From: Candidatus Parcubacteria bacterium
GTDB lineage: Bacteria; Patescibacteriota; Patescibacteriia; Patescibacteriales; UBA12075
Direction of reading: 5' to 3'
Assembly: GCA_023139655.1 (NCBI GenBank)
Contig: JAGLNE010000035.1
Location: 1-13,904, forward strand
DNA length: 13,904 bases
Of the stretch, positions 6,082 through 13,870 are shown in pieces (within the stretch, counting starts at the first letter, position 1; every line of letters starts with the position of its first letter). The position numbers and the translations under genes were made by a program. The notes beneath the pieces were generated by a model that did no database searches, was not told the DNA's origin, and saw nothing but the letters and a program-made list of their open reading frames with translations.

Positions 6082-6217
6082 ACTTACGCGTTTGCTGAAA
6101 AAATTTTAATCACTCTGTCATTGCGAGAAGCGAAGCTTCGTGGCAATCCCGTGATAATTGCTTCTTTCACGAGATTGCCACGGCCTTCGGCCTCGCAATG
6201 ACAGCAAATATGTAAGT
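6082..6217. repeat. Complete family A inverted-repeat element (copy 2) abutting rpoB
   Basis: This 136-bp element has ends ACTTACGCGTTTGCTG (6082-6097) and CAGCAAATATGTAAGT (6202-6217), matching at 13 of 16 as inverted repeats. Inside, outer arms GTCATTGCGAG (6117-6127) and CTCGCAATGAC (6192-6202) pair perfectly. Inner arms 6141-6154 and 6167-6180 pair with one mismatch. Each side carries a mini-hairpin: the palindrome CGAAGCTTCG (6131-6140) and GGCC-TTC-GGCC (6182-6192). Extruded, it would form a cruciform-like multi-branched structure. There is no transposase; the left side has about 19 extra bases (6098-6116) between tip and core. Confidence 0.8.
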
Positions 6218-6226
6218 TATAATATT
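6198..6226 (+). promoter_or_regulatory. Possible rpoB-proximal promoter at the end of repeat A
   Basis: The repeat end supplies ATGACA (6198-6203). A TATAAT lies at 6218-6223, but the spacer is only 14 bases. With a 17-base spacer the -10 would be the weaker AATATT (6221-6226). Either would start transcription within a few bases of the rpoB ATG (6234). The copy before the receiver gene has a better 16-base spacer. Confidence 0.4.
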
Positions 6227-6233
6227 AATAAAT

Positions 6234-9200
6234 ATGGCAAATACACAAGCAATTATTAAAGAACGAAAATTTTTCAATAAACAAAAAGAGGCCATGCTGA
6301 TGCCTGATTTGATTAAGATCCAAAAAAATTCTTTTCAGTGGTTTTTAGAAAATGGCCTTAAGGATCTGTTTGACGAGATTTCACCAATCGCTGATTTTAT
6401 CGGCCGTGATCTTGAGCTTTATTTTGACGAATATTATTTGGATGAGCCGAAGTTTAACGAGCTGGAAAGCCGGGAAAAGAATGTTACTTTTGAGGCGCCG
6501 CTTAGGGTAAAGGTGAGGCTGGTTAATAAACGCAGTGAAGAAAGCGTTTCCCAGGAAGTATTTTTGGGTGATTTTCCCTTAATGACCAAGAACGGCACTT
6601 TTATTGTTAACGGCATTGAACGGGTTGTGGTGTCGCAATTAATTCGCAGTTCCGGGGTAATTTTTACTTCCGAGTTTATTAAAGGCAGGAAATATTACGG
6701 CGCTAAAATTATTCCTAATCGCGGTGCTTGGTTGGAGATTGAAACCGACGTAAATAAGGTAATGTGGGTAAGAATTGACCGTAAGCGTAAAGTGGCAATC
6801 ACTTCGCTGCTCCGTGCATTTGGCATGAGTAGTGATGAAGAGATCAAGGAACATTTTAAAGGTATGGAAGAGACGAGCGAAGATGAACCGGGTTATATTG
6901 ACGCTACCATTGCCAAAGATTTGGCGAAAAATGAAGCCGAGGGTTTAAAGGAAGTATATAAAAGAATCCGTCCCGGTGACTTGGCCACGACTGATAACGC
7001 CAGACAATTAATTCATTCTATGTTTTTTCGTTTTGACCGTTACGATTTTGATCGAGTCGGCCGTTACAAGCTTAATCGTCGTTTTGATTTTGATTTACCC
7101 AACAATAAAGAAACCCGAATTCTTAGACGGGAGGATTTGATTGAAATTATCAAAGAAGTGATTCGTTTAAACCAGAGCCAGGGAAAGGAAGATGATATTG
7201 ACCATTTAGGAAACCGGCGGGTTCGAGCAATCGGTGAATTAATACAGAATAAATTTCGCGTCGGACTGGCGCGTATGGAGCGCATTATTAAAGATCGGAT
7301 GAGTACGGCGGATATTAATGCGATTTCACCCAACAAATTAATTAACGCCCGCCCGGTTATCAGCATTGTGAAAGAATTTTTTATGTCTTCCCAATTATCC
7401 CAATTTATGGACCAGACTAATCCTTTGGCCGAACTGGAACATAAACGGCGTTTGTCCGCAATGGGACCGGGGGGACTTACCAGGGAACGGGCCGGGTTTG
7501 ATGTTCGGGACGTGCATACTACCCACTATGGCCGGATTTGCCCGATTGCCACCCCAGAAGGCCCAAATATCGGTTTAGTCGGACATTTGGCCAGTTATGC
7601 CAAGCTTAATAATTACGGCTTCCTGGAGGCTCCTTATAGGAAGGCGCTTCACGATGTTGCGAATGATCCGGATATAACAAGTGATAAAATTGTCAGGGAA
7701 GATATTTACAAAAAAGACTCAGAAGGCAAGAATGGAAAGCTTATTTTTAAAGCCGGAGAGCGTATTAGTCCAAAGGATGCTAAAAAAATGTTAGAACTGC
7801 TGGGCCCGGATGCTATTATTCCGATAAAACCGATGGTTACCGATGAAATTGTATATTTAGACGCTTTTGAGGAAGAGAAATTTATTTCTACCGCGGCAAC
7901 TACACCGATAGATGATGAAGGCAATTTTTTGGTAAATCGGTGCGAGGTTAGAAAATACGGTGTGCCATCTACTGAAAATATTGAAAATGTTGATTTTGTT
8001 GGGGTGGCGGCTAATCAAATTATTTCAATTGCTACTTCTCTTATTCCTTTTATGGAACATGACGATGGACAGCGAGCATTGATGGGAACAAACATGCAAC
8101 GGCAGGCCGTGCCCTTGGTGGTGGCCGATTCCCCAATCGTTGGTACTGGGGTTGAAGCCAGAGCGGCCCGTGATTCCGGACACATTATATTGGCCGAGGA
8201 GGACGGGGAAGTAAGTAAAGTCGATGCTGATACGCTTGAGATAAAAAATAATAAGGGAAAAATTTCCAGTTATCGTTTAGTAAAGTTTTTAAGATCCAAT
8301 GCCAGTACTTGTATTAATCAAAGGCCGCTGGTGAATGTCGGTGACAGGGTTAAGACCGGTGACGTATTAACCGATGGGCCGGCAATTGATAAAGGCGAAT
8401 TAGCTTTAGGTAAAAATGTCTTTGTCGCCTTTATGGCTTGGGAAGGTTTTAATTATGAAGACGCGATAATAATCTCCGAGCGCCTGGTTAGACAAGATGT
8501 TTATTCTTCTATTCATATAGAAGATTATACTATTGACGTAAGAGATACTAAATTGGGGTCAGAAGTAGTCACTAGCGATATTCCGAATATTGGCGAGGAA
8601 AAATTAAAAGATTTGAATGAACAAGGTATTGTCCGGGTTGGCGCTGAAGTTTCCTCAGGAGACATATTGGTTGGTAAAATTACTCCCAAAGGAGAAACTG
8701 AATTATCAGCGGAAGAAAAATTATTGCGTGCTATATTTGGTGAAAAAGCCAAGGATGTTCGCGATTCGTCTCTTTATTTGGAGCATGGCGAGCACGGTAA
8801 GGTAGTGGATGTAAAGATTTTTTCGCGTGAAGATGGTGATAAATTGGCAGCCGGAGTTTTGCAATCTATTCAAGTAACTGTGGCAAATTTAAGAAAAATA
8901 CAAGCCGGTGATAAAATGGCGGGTCGGCACGGCAACAAAGGCGTAATCTCAAAGATCGTACCGATTGAAGATATGCCCTACATGGATGATGGTACGCCGA
9001 TTGATATTATACTATCTCCTTTGGGGATTATTTCCCGTATGAACCTGGGTCAGTTACTTGAGACCCACCTTGGGTTCGCGGCAAAAACTTTGGGCTACAA
9101 AGTCGCTACGCCGGCATTAAACGGATTAAACGAAAGCCTGATCAAGAGCGAATTAGTTCGGGCTGGATTACCAGGAGACGGCAAGGTAGTACTTTATGAC

Positions 9201-9707
9201 GGAAAAACCGGAAGTACTTACGATAATAAAGTAACGGTAGGGCATAAGTATATGTTGAAGCTTAATCATATGGTGGATGATAAGATCCATCAGCGATCAA
9301 TCGGCCCTTATTCGCTTATTACCCAGCAGCCGCTTGGCGGTAAGGCCCAATTTGGCGGCCAGCGTTTTGGAGAAATGGAAGTTTGGGCTCTTTATGCTTA
9401 TGGCGCCGCCCACACTTTGCAGGAAATATTAACCATTAAATCCGATGATGTTCCCGGCCGCTCCAAAGCCTATGAAGCAATCATTAAGGGAGATCCGATT
9501 AGAAAATTAAACGTCCCTGAATCATTCAATGTTTTGGTCCGGGAATTAAAAGGTTTATGTCTGGACGTAGAATTACTGGGTGGCCGTAAAACGCCTGAGC
9601 CATTTGATAATAATGATAGTGAGAAGAAAGAGGGAGGTCAAGAGAATAAAGAGAAACCGGATAAACAAAAAGAAACAGCTCAGGATAACAGTAATGAAAG
9701 CAAATAA
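6234..9707 (+). CDS. rpoB: DNA-directed RNA polymerase subunit beta
   Basis: The 1157-residue beta subunit forms the catalytic centre of RNA polymerase with beta'. Recognisable blocks in order: IVNGIERVVVSQLIRSSG (124-141); the rifampicin-pocket region FFMSSQLSQFMDQTNPL to AMGPGGLTRERAGF (382-422); CPIATPEGPNIGL (436-448); IPFMEHDDGQRALMG (604-618); MAWEGFNYEDAIIISERLV (734-752); GDKMAGRHGNKGV (892-904); the C-terminal SLITQQPLGGKAQFGGQRFGEMEVWALYAYGAA (1027-1059) and the clamp-anchoring VLVRELKGLCLDVELL (1100-1115). It is shorter than E. coli beta (1342), lacking the large lineage-specific insertions. The tail from about 1120 is a highly charged, probably disordered extension. Residues equivalent to E. 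coli D516, H526 and S531 are unchanged (D393, H403, S408). Start ATG 6234 has no SD. rplJ/rplL are not directly upstream, unlike in many bacteria. Confidence 0.98.
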   Translation: MANTQAIIKERKFFNKQKEAMLMPDLIKIQKNSFQWFLENGLKDLFDEISPIADFIGRDLELYFDEYYLDEPKFNELESREKNVTFEAPLRVKVRLVNKRSEESVSQEVFLGDFPLMTKNGTFIVNGIERVVVSQLIRSSGVIFTSEFIKGRKYYGAKIIPNRGAWLEIETDVNKVMWVRIDRKRKVAITSLLRAFGMSSDEEIKEHFKGMEETSEDEPGYIDATIAKDLAKNEAEGLKEVYKRIRPGDLATTDNARQLIHSMFFRFDRYDFDRVGRYKLNRRFDFDLPNNKETRILRREDLIEIIKEVIRLNQSQGKEDDIDHLGNRRVRAIGELIQNKFRVGLARMERIIKDRMSTADINAISPNKLINARPVISIVKEFFMSSQLSQFMDQTNPLAELEHKRRLSAMGPGGLTRERAGFDVRDVHTTHYGRICPIATPEGPNIGLVGHLASYAKLNNYGFLEAPYRKALHDVANDPDITSDKIVREDIYKKDSEGKNGKLIFKAGERISPKDAKKMLELLGPDAIIPIKPMVTDEIVYLDAFEEEKFISTAATTPIDDEGNFLVNRCEVRKYGVPSTENIENVDFVGVAANQIISIATSLIPFMEHDDGQRALMGTNMQRQAVPLVVADSPIVGTGVEARAARDSGHIILAEEDGEVSKVDADTLEIKNNKGKISSYRLVKFLRSNASTCINQRPLVNVGDRVKTGDVLTDGPAIDKGELALGKNVFVAFMAWEGFNYEDAIIISERLVRQDVYSSIHIEDYTIDVRDTKLGSEVVTSDIPNIGEEKLKDLNEQGIVRVGAEVSSGDILVGKITPKGETELSAEEKLLRAIFGEKAKDVRDSSLYLEHGEHGKVVDVKIFSREDGDKLAAGVLQSIQVTVANLRKIQAGDKMAGRHGNKGVISKIVPIEDMPYMDDGTPIDIILSPLGIISRMNLGQLLETHLGFAAKTLGYKVATPALNGLNESLIKSELVRAGLPGDGKVVLYDGKTGSTYDNKVTVGHKYMLKLNHMVDDKIHQRSIGPYSLITQQPLGGKAQFGGQRFGEMEVWALYAYGAAHTLQEILTIKSDDVPGRSKAYEAIIKGDPIRKLNVPESFNVLVRELKGLCLDVELLGGRKTPEPFDNNDSEKKEGGQENKEKPDKQKETAQDNSNESK

Positions 9708-9730
9708 TAATTTTATATTTTTAAACAATT

Positions 9731-9806
9731 AATTAGTGATTAGTTGATCAGTGATTAGGGTATTATTACCCCCTAATTAACCAATCAACCAATCAACTAA
9801 TCAACT
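9731..9806. repeat. Hairpin-forming octamer repeat between rpoB and rpoC
   Basis: A perfect 12-bp outer stem (9737-9748 with 9792-9803, TGATTAGTTGAT) encloses an inner stem TTAGGG / CCCTAA (9755-9760 with 9771-9776). The 3' side is a tandem of octamers CCAATCAA, CCAATCAA, CTAATCAA (9781-9804). There is no T-run after it, so it is more likely an RNA-stability or processing structure, or a repeat remnant, than a terminator. Confidence 0.65.
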
Positions 9807-9813
9807 ATAACAT

Positions 9814-12800
9814 ATGCTTAATCCAATAAAAACCACCGATTTTGATGCTATTAGATTGAAATTAGCGTCACCGGATGATATTTTGTCCTGGTCTCATGGC
9901 CAAATAACCAGACCGGAGACAATTAATTATCGTACTCAAAAGCCGGAAAAAGACGGTTTATTTTGCGAAAAAATATTCGGCCCGTCCAAAGACTGGGAAT
10001 GTTATTGCGGCAAGTATAAAAAAATTCGCTATAAAGGAATTATCTGTGATAAATGCGGAGTAGAGGTAACCAGAAGCATTGTCCGGCGCGAGCGGATGGG
10101 GCATATTGAATTAAAGACTCCTTGTACGCACATCTGGTTCCTTAGGGGTCTTTCCTCGAAGATCGGTTTAATTTTAGACCTCTCCATGCAGGCTTTGGAA
10201 AAGGTGGTTTATTTTGCCAGTTTTATTATTACTTCCGTAAATGAAGATTTAAAGAACGCCACTGTTGATCAGATAAAAAATGAATTTAAACAAAAGAAGA
10301 AAGCAATCGAAAACGAATATACTCGCCAAGTCAATGAAATAAAAGGGCGCAAAGGCATGATAATTGAACAAGGCAAGTCAAAGGATGAAGCAGAGTCCGA
10401 AATTAACGATGAGATTGATTCACTACTTAAAGTAAAAGATGAAAAACTCAAAAATTTGCAAAATGCTTTTGACCAGGCTCAGAAAGAGCTTAAAGAGTTG
10501 AAGCCATTGCTTATTATTTCGGAAAATTCTTACCAGAATTTAAGCCTTAAATACGGACATATCTTTGAAGCGGGTATTGGGGCTGAATCAATCCGCAAAT
10601 TATTGGAAAAGATCGACCTTGATAAAACAATTAGCCGCTTGGAAGATGAATTAATTGATGCGATTGAATCTAAGCGTGATAAATTGATCAGGCGTTTGAA
10701 GATATTTAAAAGTTTAAAGGCAAATAATATTCGTCCCGAATGGATGATATTGTCCACAGTACCGGTTATTCCTCCGGACCTGCGCCCCATGGTGGCACTA
10801 GACGGCGGCCGTTTTGCGACATCCGATCTTAACGATCTTTATCGGCGGGTGATTAATCGTAATAATCGCCTGCAGCAGTTAATCGATTTAAATGCTCCTG
10901 AAGTAATATGTCGTAATGAAAAAAGAATGTTGCAGGAGGCAGTTGATGCTTTAATAGACAATTCCGCCCGTCATGGGAAAACAGTTATTGCTTCAACCGG
11001 CCAAAAGCGGATGCTTAAATCACTGGCTGATTCACTTAAGGGTAAACAGGGCCGTTTTCGCCAGAATTTACTTGGCAAGCGAATTGATTATTCCGGACGG
11101 AGCGTAATTGTGGTTAATCCGAAATTATCCCTGGATCAGTGTGGACTGCCCAAGGTAATGGCGGTTGAATTATTTAAGCCGTTTATCATTAGCAAATTAA
11201 TTGAAAAGGAAATAGTGCATAATGTACGCAGCGCTTCTCGGTTTATTGAGTCTGGTGTTGAAGTAGTATGGGATATTCTGGAAGAAATTATTAAAGGGGC
11301 ATATGTGCTGTTAAATCGCGCTCCTACCCTGCATCGTTTGGGTATCCAGGCTTTTCGGCCGATTTTGATCGAAGGCAAAGCAATTCAAATTCATCCCTTG
11401 GTTTGTACCGCTTTTAACGCTGATTTTGACGGTGATCAAATGGCAGTGCACGTGCCCTTGACTAAAGAGGCCTTGACCGAAGCAAGCGAAATTATGCTGT
11501 CGTCCCACAATTTGTTAAAACCGGCTACCGGCGATCCGGTAGTGGCACCGGGACAAGATATTGTTTGGGGAGCTTTTTATATTACCAGTATTTGGGATCA
11601 GAAGAAAGACGATAAAGAAATTAAACATTTTTCCAACACTAGAGAGGCCAAATTAGCTTACGAAACCGGAAAGGTAACCTTGCATGATTCAATTAAAGTT
11701 GTTTTGCCAAAACTAGGTTTAGTAAGGACTTCAGTCGGTCGCGTGATATTTAATGATATTTTACCGGAAAAGTTACGTTTCGTTAATGAGGTAGTAGGAA
11801 AAAGCAAATTAAAAAAATTGGTTAAGGAATGTTTTCGTTATTATAGTGAAGAGGAAACAGTTAAGTTTATAGATGAATTGAAGAATAAAAGTTTTACTTA
11901 TATTACCAAGAGCGGACTTTCTTGGGGGATAGACGACTTGCCGACGTTTCCGGAAAAAGATAAGCTGATAACCCAGGCCCAGAATCAAATTGATAATATT
12001 CGGGAGCAATATGATGAAGGTTTGCTTACGGACAGCGAACGATATGCCAAGGTGATTGAAGTATGGACCGGCGTAAAAGAAAAAGTAACCGATATTTGCA
12101 AAAAAGGACTACCAAACAAAGGCCCGGTTTATTCCATGATCGAGTCGGGCGCCCGGGGAAGCTGGGCCCAGCTAACTCAGATACTGGGAATGAAGGGGCT
12201 GGTTACTTCTCCTTCCGGTGATATTATAGAATTACCGGTAAAAGGTAATTTTAAACAAGGCTTTGGCGTTTTGGAATATTTTATTTCCACCCATGGGGTA
12301 CGCAAGGGTTTATCAGATACCGCCCTTAGGACCGCTAACGCCGGATATTTGACCCGTCGTTTAGTGGATGTTTCCCAGGATGTAATTATTGCTGAAGATG
12401 ACTGTGGTGATAAAGATGGGTTTACCATGACTCAGGAAGAGAGCTTGGCGATTGGCTCGGACCTGGTTTCCCGGATTGTAGGCCGCTATGTTGCCGTTGA
12501 TATAAAAAATACAAAAGGAAAAGTAGTTGCCAAAAGAGGGGAAATAATAGATGCCGACGTCGCGGATAAATTACGCAAGGAGGACATTAAGGAGGCGACA
12601 ATCAGGTCAGTATTATCATGCAAGCTGCATCGGGGCGTTTGTGTTAAATGCTATGGCTGGGACTTGGGACACAACAAAAAAGTGGCGCTAGGTACAGCCG
12701 CCGGAATTATTGCCGCTCAATCAATCGGCGAACCGGGCACGCAGTTAACAATGAGAACCTTTCACACTGGTGGTATTGCCGGCGTGGATGATATTACTCA

Positions 12801-13794
12801 AGGTTTGCCGCGGGTAGAAGAAATTTTTGAAGCGCGGCCGCCAAAGCGCAAGGCTTTCATTGCTGACGTAAGCGGAATCATAAAAATTGAATCCGCCCAA
12901 AGAACTATTGAAGATGAAACCGGCAAGGTGCTGGTTACCAATCCGCAAGCCAAGATTCTTAAGATTAAATACAAAGGCGAAGCGACACAAAAGTATTATT
13001 TTGCCGAGGTTTTGAAAGGGCTTGTAAGTAAAGCCAAGAAAAAGCCTACCCCCAAAGACGTTAAAGTAGTGGTTAAAGATAAAGAGGAAATTAAGGCCGG
13101 TGCTAAACTGTTTTCTGTCGGGCGCAAAAAAGTTGTTGCTGAATACGCCGGTGTTGTAGAGGTTAACAAAGATTTTGTAAAAGTAAAGGGTAATGCTAAT
13201 AAAGTGAAAGAGTTTATCGTCCCCAAGGGTATGGGTATTATTCTTAGTGACGGAGACAAGGTTAATGAGGGCGACCAGCTAACCGATGGCAGTATGGACT
13301 TGCAGCAGCTGTTTAAATTACGCGGTAAGTTGGATACTCAAAAATATATTATCAAAGAAATTCAGAACGTATATTCGTCCCAAGGTCAACCTCTTAATGA
13401 TAAGCACATAGAAATTATTGCCAAACAGATGTTTTCCCGTTATTATATTACTGATTCCGGGGGGACCGATCTATTGCCGGGCGAAATAGTAGAAAGCGCG
13501 GTAATGGGCCGGGCCAATGAGCAGGCTAAAAAAGATAAGAAAGATCCGGTCAAAGGCGAGCGCTTACTTCTTGGGATTACCAAGGCTTCTCTGACAACTG
13601 ATAGCTTCCTCTCTTCTGCCTCGTTCCAGGAAACAGCCAGGGTATTAATAGAATCAGCGGTTAGCGGCAAGATCGACTATCTGGAAGGTCTAAAAGAAAA
13701 TGTGATTATCGGCCGTTTGATTCCGGCTGGAACCGGCTTTAAGGGCAAACAGATTAGGGCCGATTATTCTGATGTCACGAATCCAAACAAATAA
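9814..13794 (+). CDS. rpoC: DNA-directed RNA polymerase subunit beta'
   Basis: The 1326-residue beta' subunit carries: N-terminal zinc site C63, C65, C78, C81; the clamp and rudder region with GGRFATSDLNDLYRRVINRNNRL; KGKQGRFRQNLLGKRIDYSGRSV (409-431); the catalytic Mg2+-binding motif NADFDGDQMAVH (535-546); ANAGYLTRRLVDVSQD (841-856); the second zinc site C864, C936, C943, C946; the trigger-loop block GTQLTMRTFHTGG (975-987), without the large SI3 insertion of E. coli; and the C-terminal LLGITKASLTTDSFLSSASFQETARVL. Two lineage-type expansions are present: a charged coiled-coil-like segment (about 148-233) in the N-terminal clamp and about 80 extra residues in the barrel-like region 1022-1150. 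It lies 106 bases after rpoB and is presumably co-transcribed. ATG 9814 begins the conserved N-terminus; no SD is seen. Confidence 0.98.
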   Translation: MLNPIKTTDFDAIRLKLASPDDILSWSHGQITRPETINYRTQKPEKDGLFCEKIFGPSKDWECYCGKYKKIRYKGIICDKCGVEVTRSIVRRERMGHIELKTPCTHIWFLRGLSSKIGLILDLSMQALEKVVYFASFIITSVNEDLKNATVDQIKNEFKQKKKAIENEYTRQVNEIKGRKGMIIEQGKSKDEAESEINDEIDSLLKVKDEKLKNLQNAFDQAQKELKELKPLLIISENSYQNLSLKYGHIFEAGIGAESIRKLLEKIDLDKTISRLEDELIDAIESKRDKLIRRLKIFKSLKANNIRPEWMILSTVPVIPPDLRPMVALDGGRFATSDLNDLYRRVINRNNRLQQLIDLNAPEVICRNEKRMLQEAVDALIDNSARHGKTVIASTGQKRMLKSLADSLKGKQGRFRQNLLGKRIDYSGRSVIVVNPKLSLDQCGLPKVMAVELFKPFIISKLIEKEIVHNVRSASRFIESGVEVVWDILEEIIKGAYVLLNRAPTLHRLGIQAFRPILIEGKAIQIHPLVCTAFNADFDGDQMAVHVPLTKEALTEASEIMLSSHNLLKPATGDPVVAPGQDIVWGAFYITSIWDQKKDDKEIKHFSNTREAKLAYETGKVTLHDSIKVVLPKLGLVRTSVGRVIFNDILPEKLRFVNEVVGKSKLKKLVKECFRYYSEEETVKFIDELKNKSFTYITKSGLSWGIDDLPTFPEKDKLITQAQNQIDNIREQYDEGLLTDSERYAKVIEVWTGVKEKVTDICKKGLPNKGPVYSMIESGARGSWAQLTQILGMKGLVTSPSGDIIELPVKGNFKQGFGVLEYFISTHGVRKGLSDTALRTANAGYLTRRLVDVSQDVIIAEDDCGDKDGFTMTQEESLAIGSDLVSRIVGRYVAVDIKNTKGKVVAKRGEIIDADVADKLRKEDIKEATIRSVLSCKLHRGVCVKCYGWDLGHNKKVALGTAAGIIAAQSIGEPGTQLTMRTFHTGGIAGVDDITQGLPRVEEIFEARPPKRKAFIADVSGIIKIESAQRTIEDETGKVLVTNPQAKILKIKYKGEATQKYYFAEVLKGLVSKAKKKPTPKDVKVVVKDKEEIKAGAKLFSVGRKKVVAEYAGVVEVNKDFVKVKGNANKVKEFIVPKGMGIILSDGDKVNEGDQLTDGSMDLQQLFKLRGKLDTQKYIIKEIQNVYSSQGQPLNDKHIEIIAKQMFSRYYITDSGGTDLLPGEIVESAVMGRANEQAKKDKKDPVKGERLLLGITKASLTTDSFLSSASFQETARVLIESAVSGKIDYLEGLKENVIIGRLIPAGTGFKGKQIRADYSDVTNPNK

Positions 13795-13812
13795 TATACG
13801 AATATAGCGAAT

Positions 13813-13853
13813 AAAAAAACACCTTTAGGTTAAATATTTGGAGGTGTTTTTTT
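13813..13853 (+). terminator. Rho-independent terminator after rpoC
   Basis: A perfect 12-bp inverted repeat (13813-13824, AAAAAAACACCT, with 13842-13853, AGGTGTTTTTTT) has a 17-base loop and ends in seven T. It starts 19 bases after the rpoC stop and marks the end of the rpoBC unit. The A-run on the 5' arm makes it potentially bidirectional. Confidence 0.9.
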
Positions 13854-13870
13854 GTATTAATTTGTATTAA
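13851..13870. repeat. Exact tandem duplication of TTTGTATTAA
   Basis: Two exact 10-base copies lie side by side, the first overlapping the end of the terminator T-run. This is probably replication slippage. Confidence 0.7.

Noticed and set aside
6082..6217. tRNA or other cloverleaf RNA gene
   Set aside because: The branched fold arises from nested inverted repeats; there is no anticodon arm, T-loop or CCA-type acceptor, and a partial copy exists at 1-53.
7377..7580. Rifampicin-resistance allele
   Set aside because: The main resistance positions (D516, H526, S531 equivalents) are wild type; other differences look like lineage variation.
6434..13670. Many minus-strand reading frames opposite rpoB and rpoC
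   Set aside because: They are shadows of strongly conserved genes; serine-rich, featureless translations with no family motifs.
69..13794. Alternative genetic code (UGA as glycine)
   Set aside because: No in-frame TGA occurs in the seven genes, glycine uses ordinary GGN codons and all stops are TAA; nothing supports reassignment.
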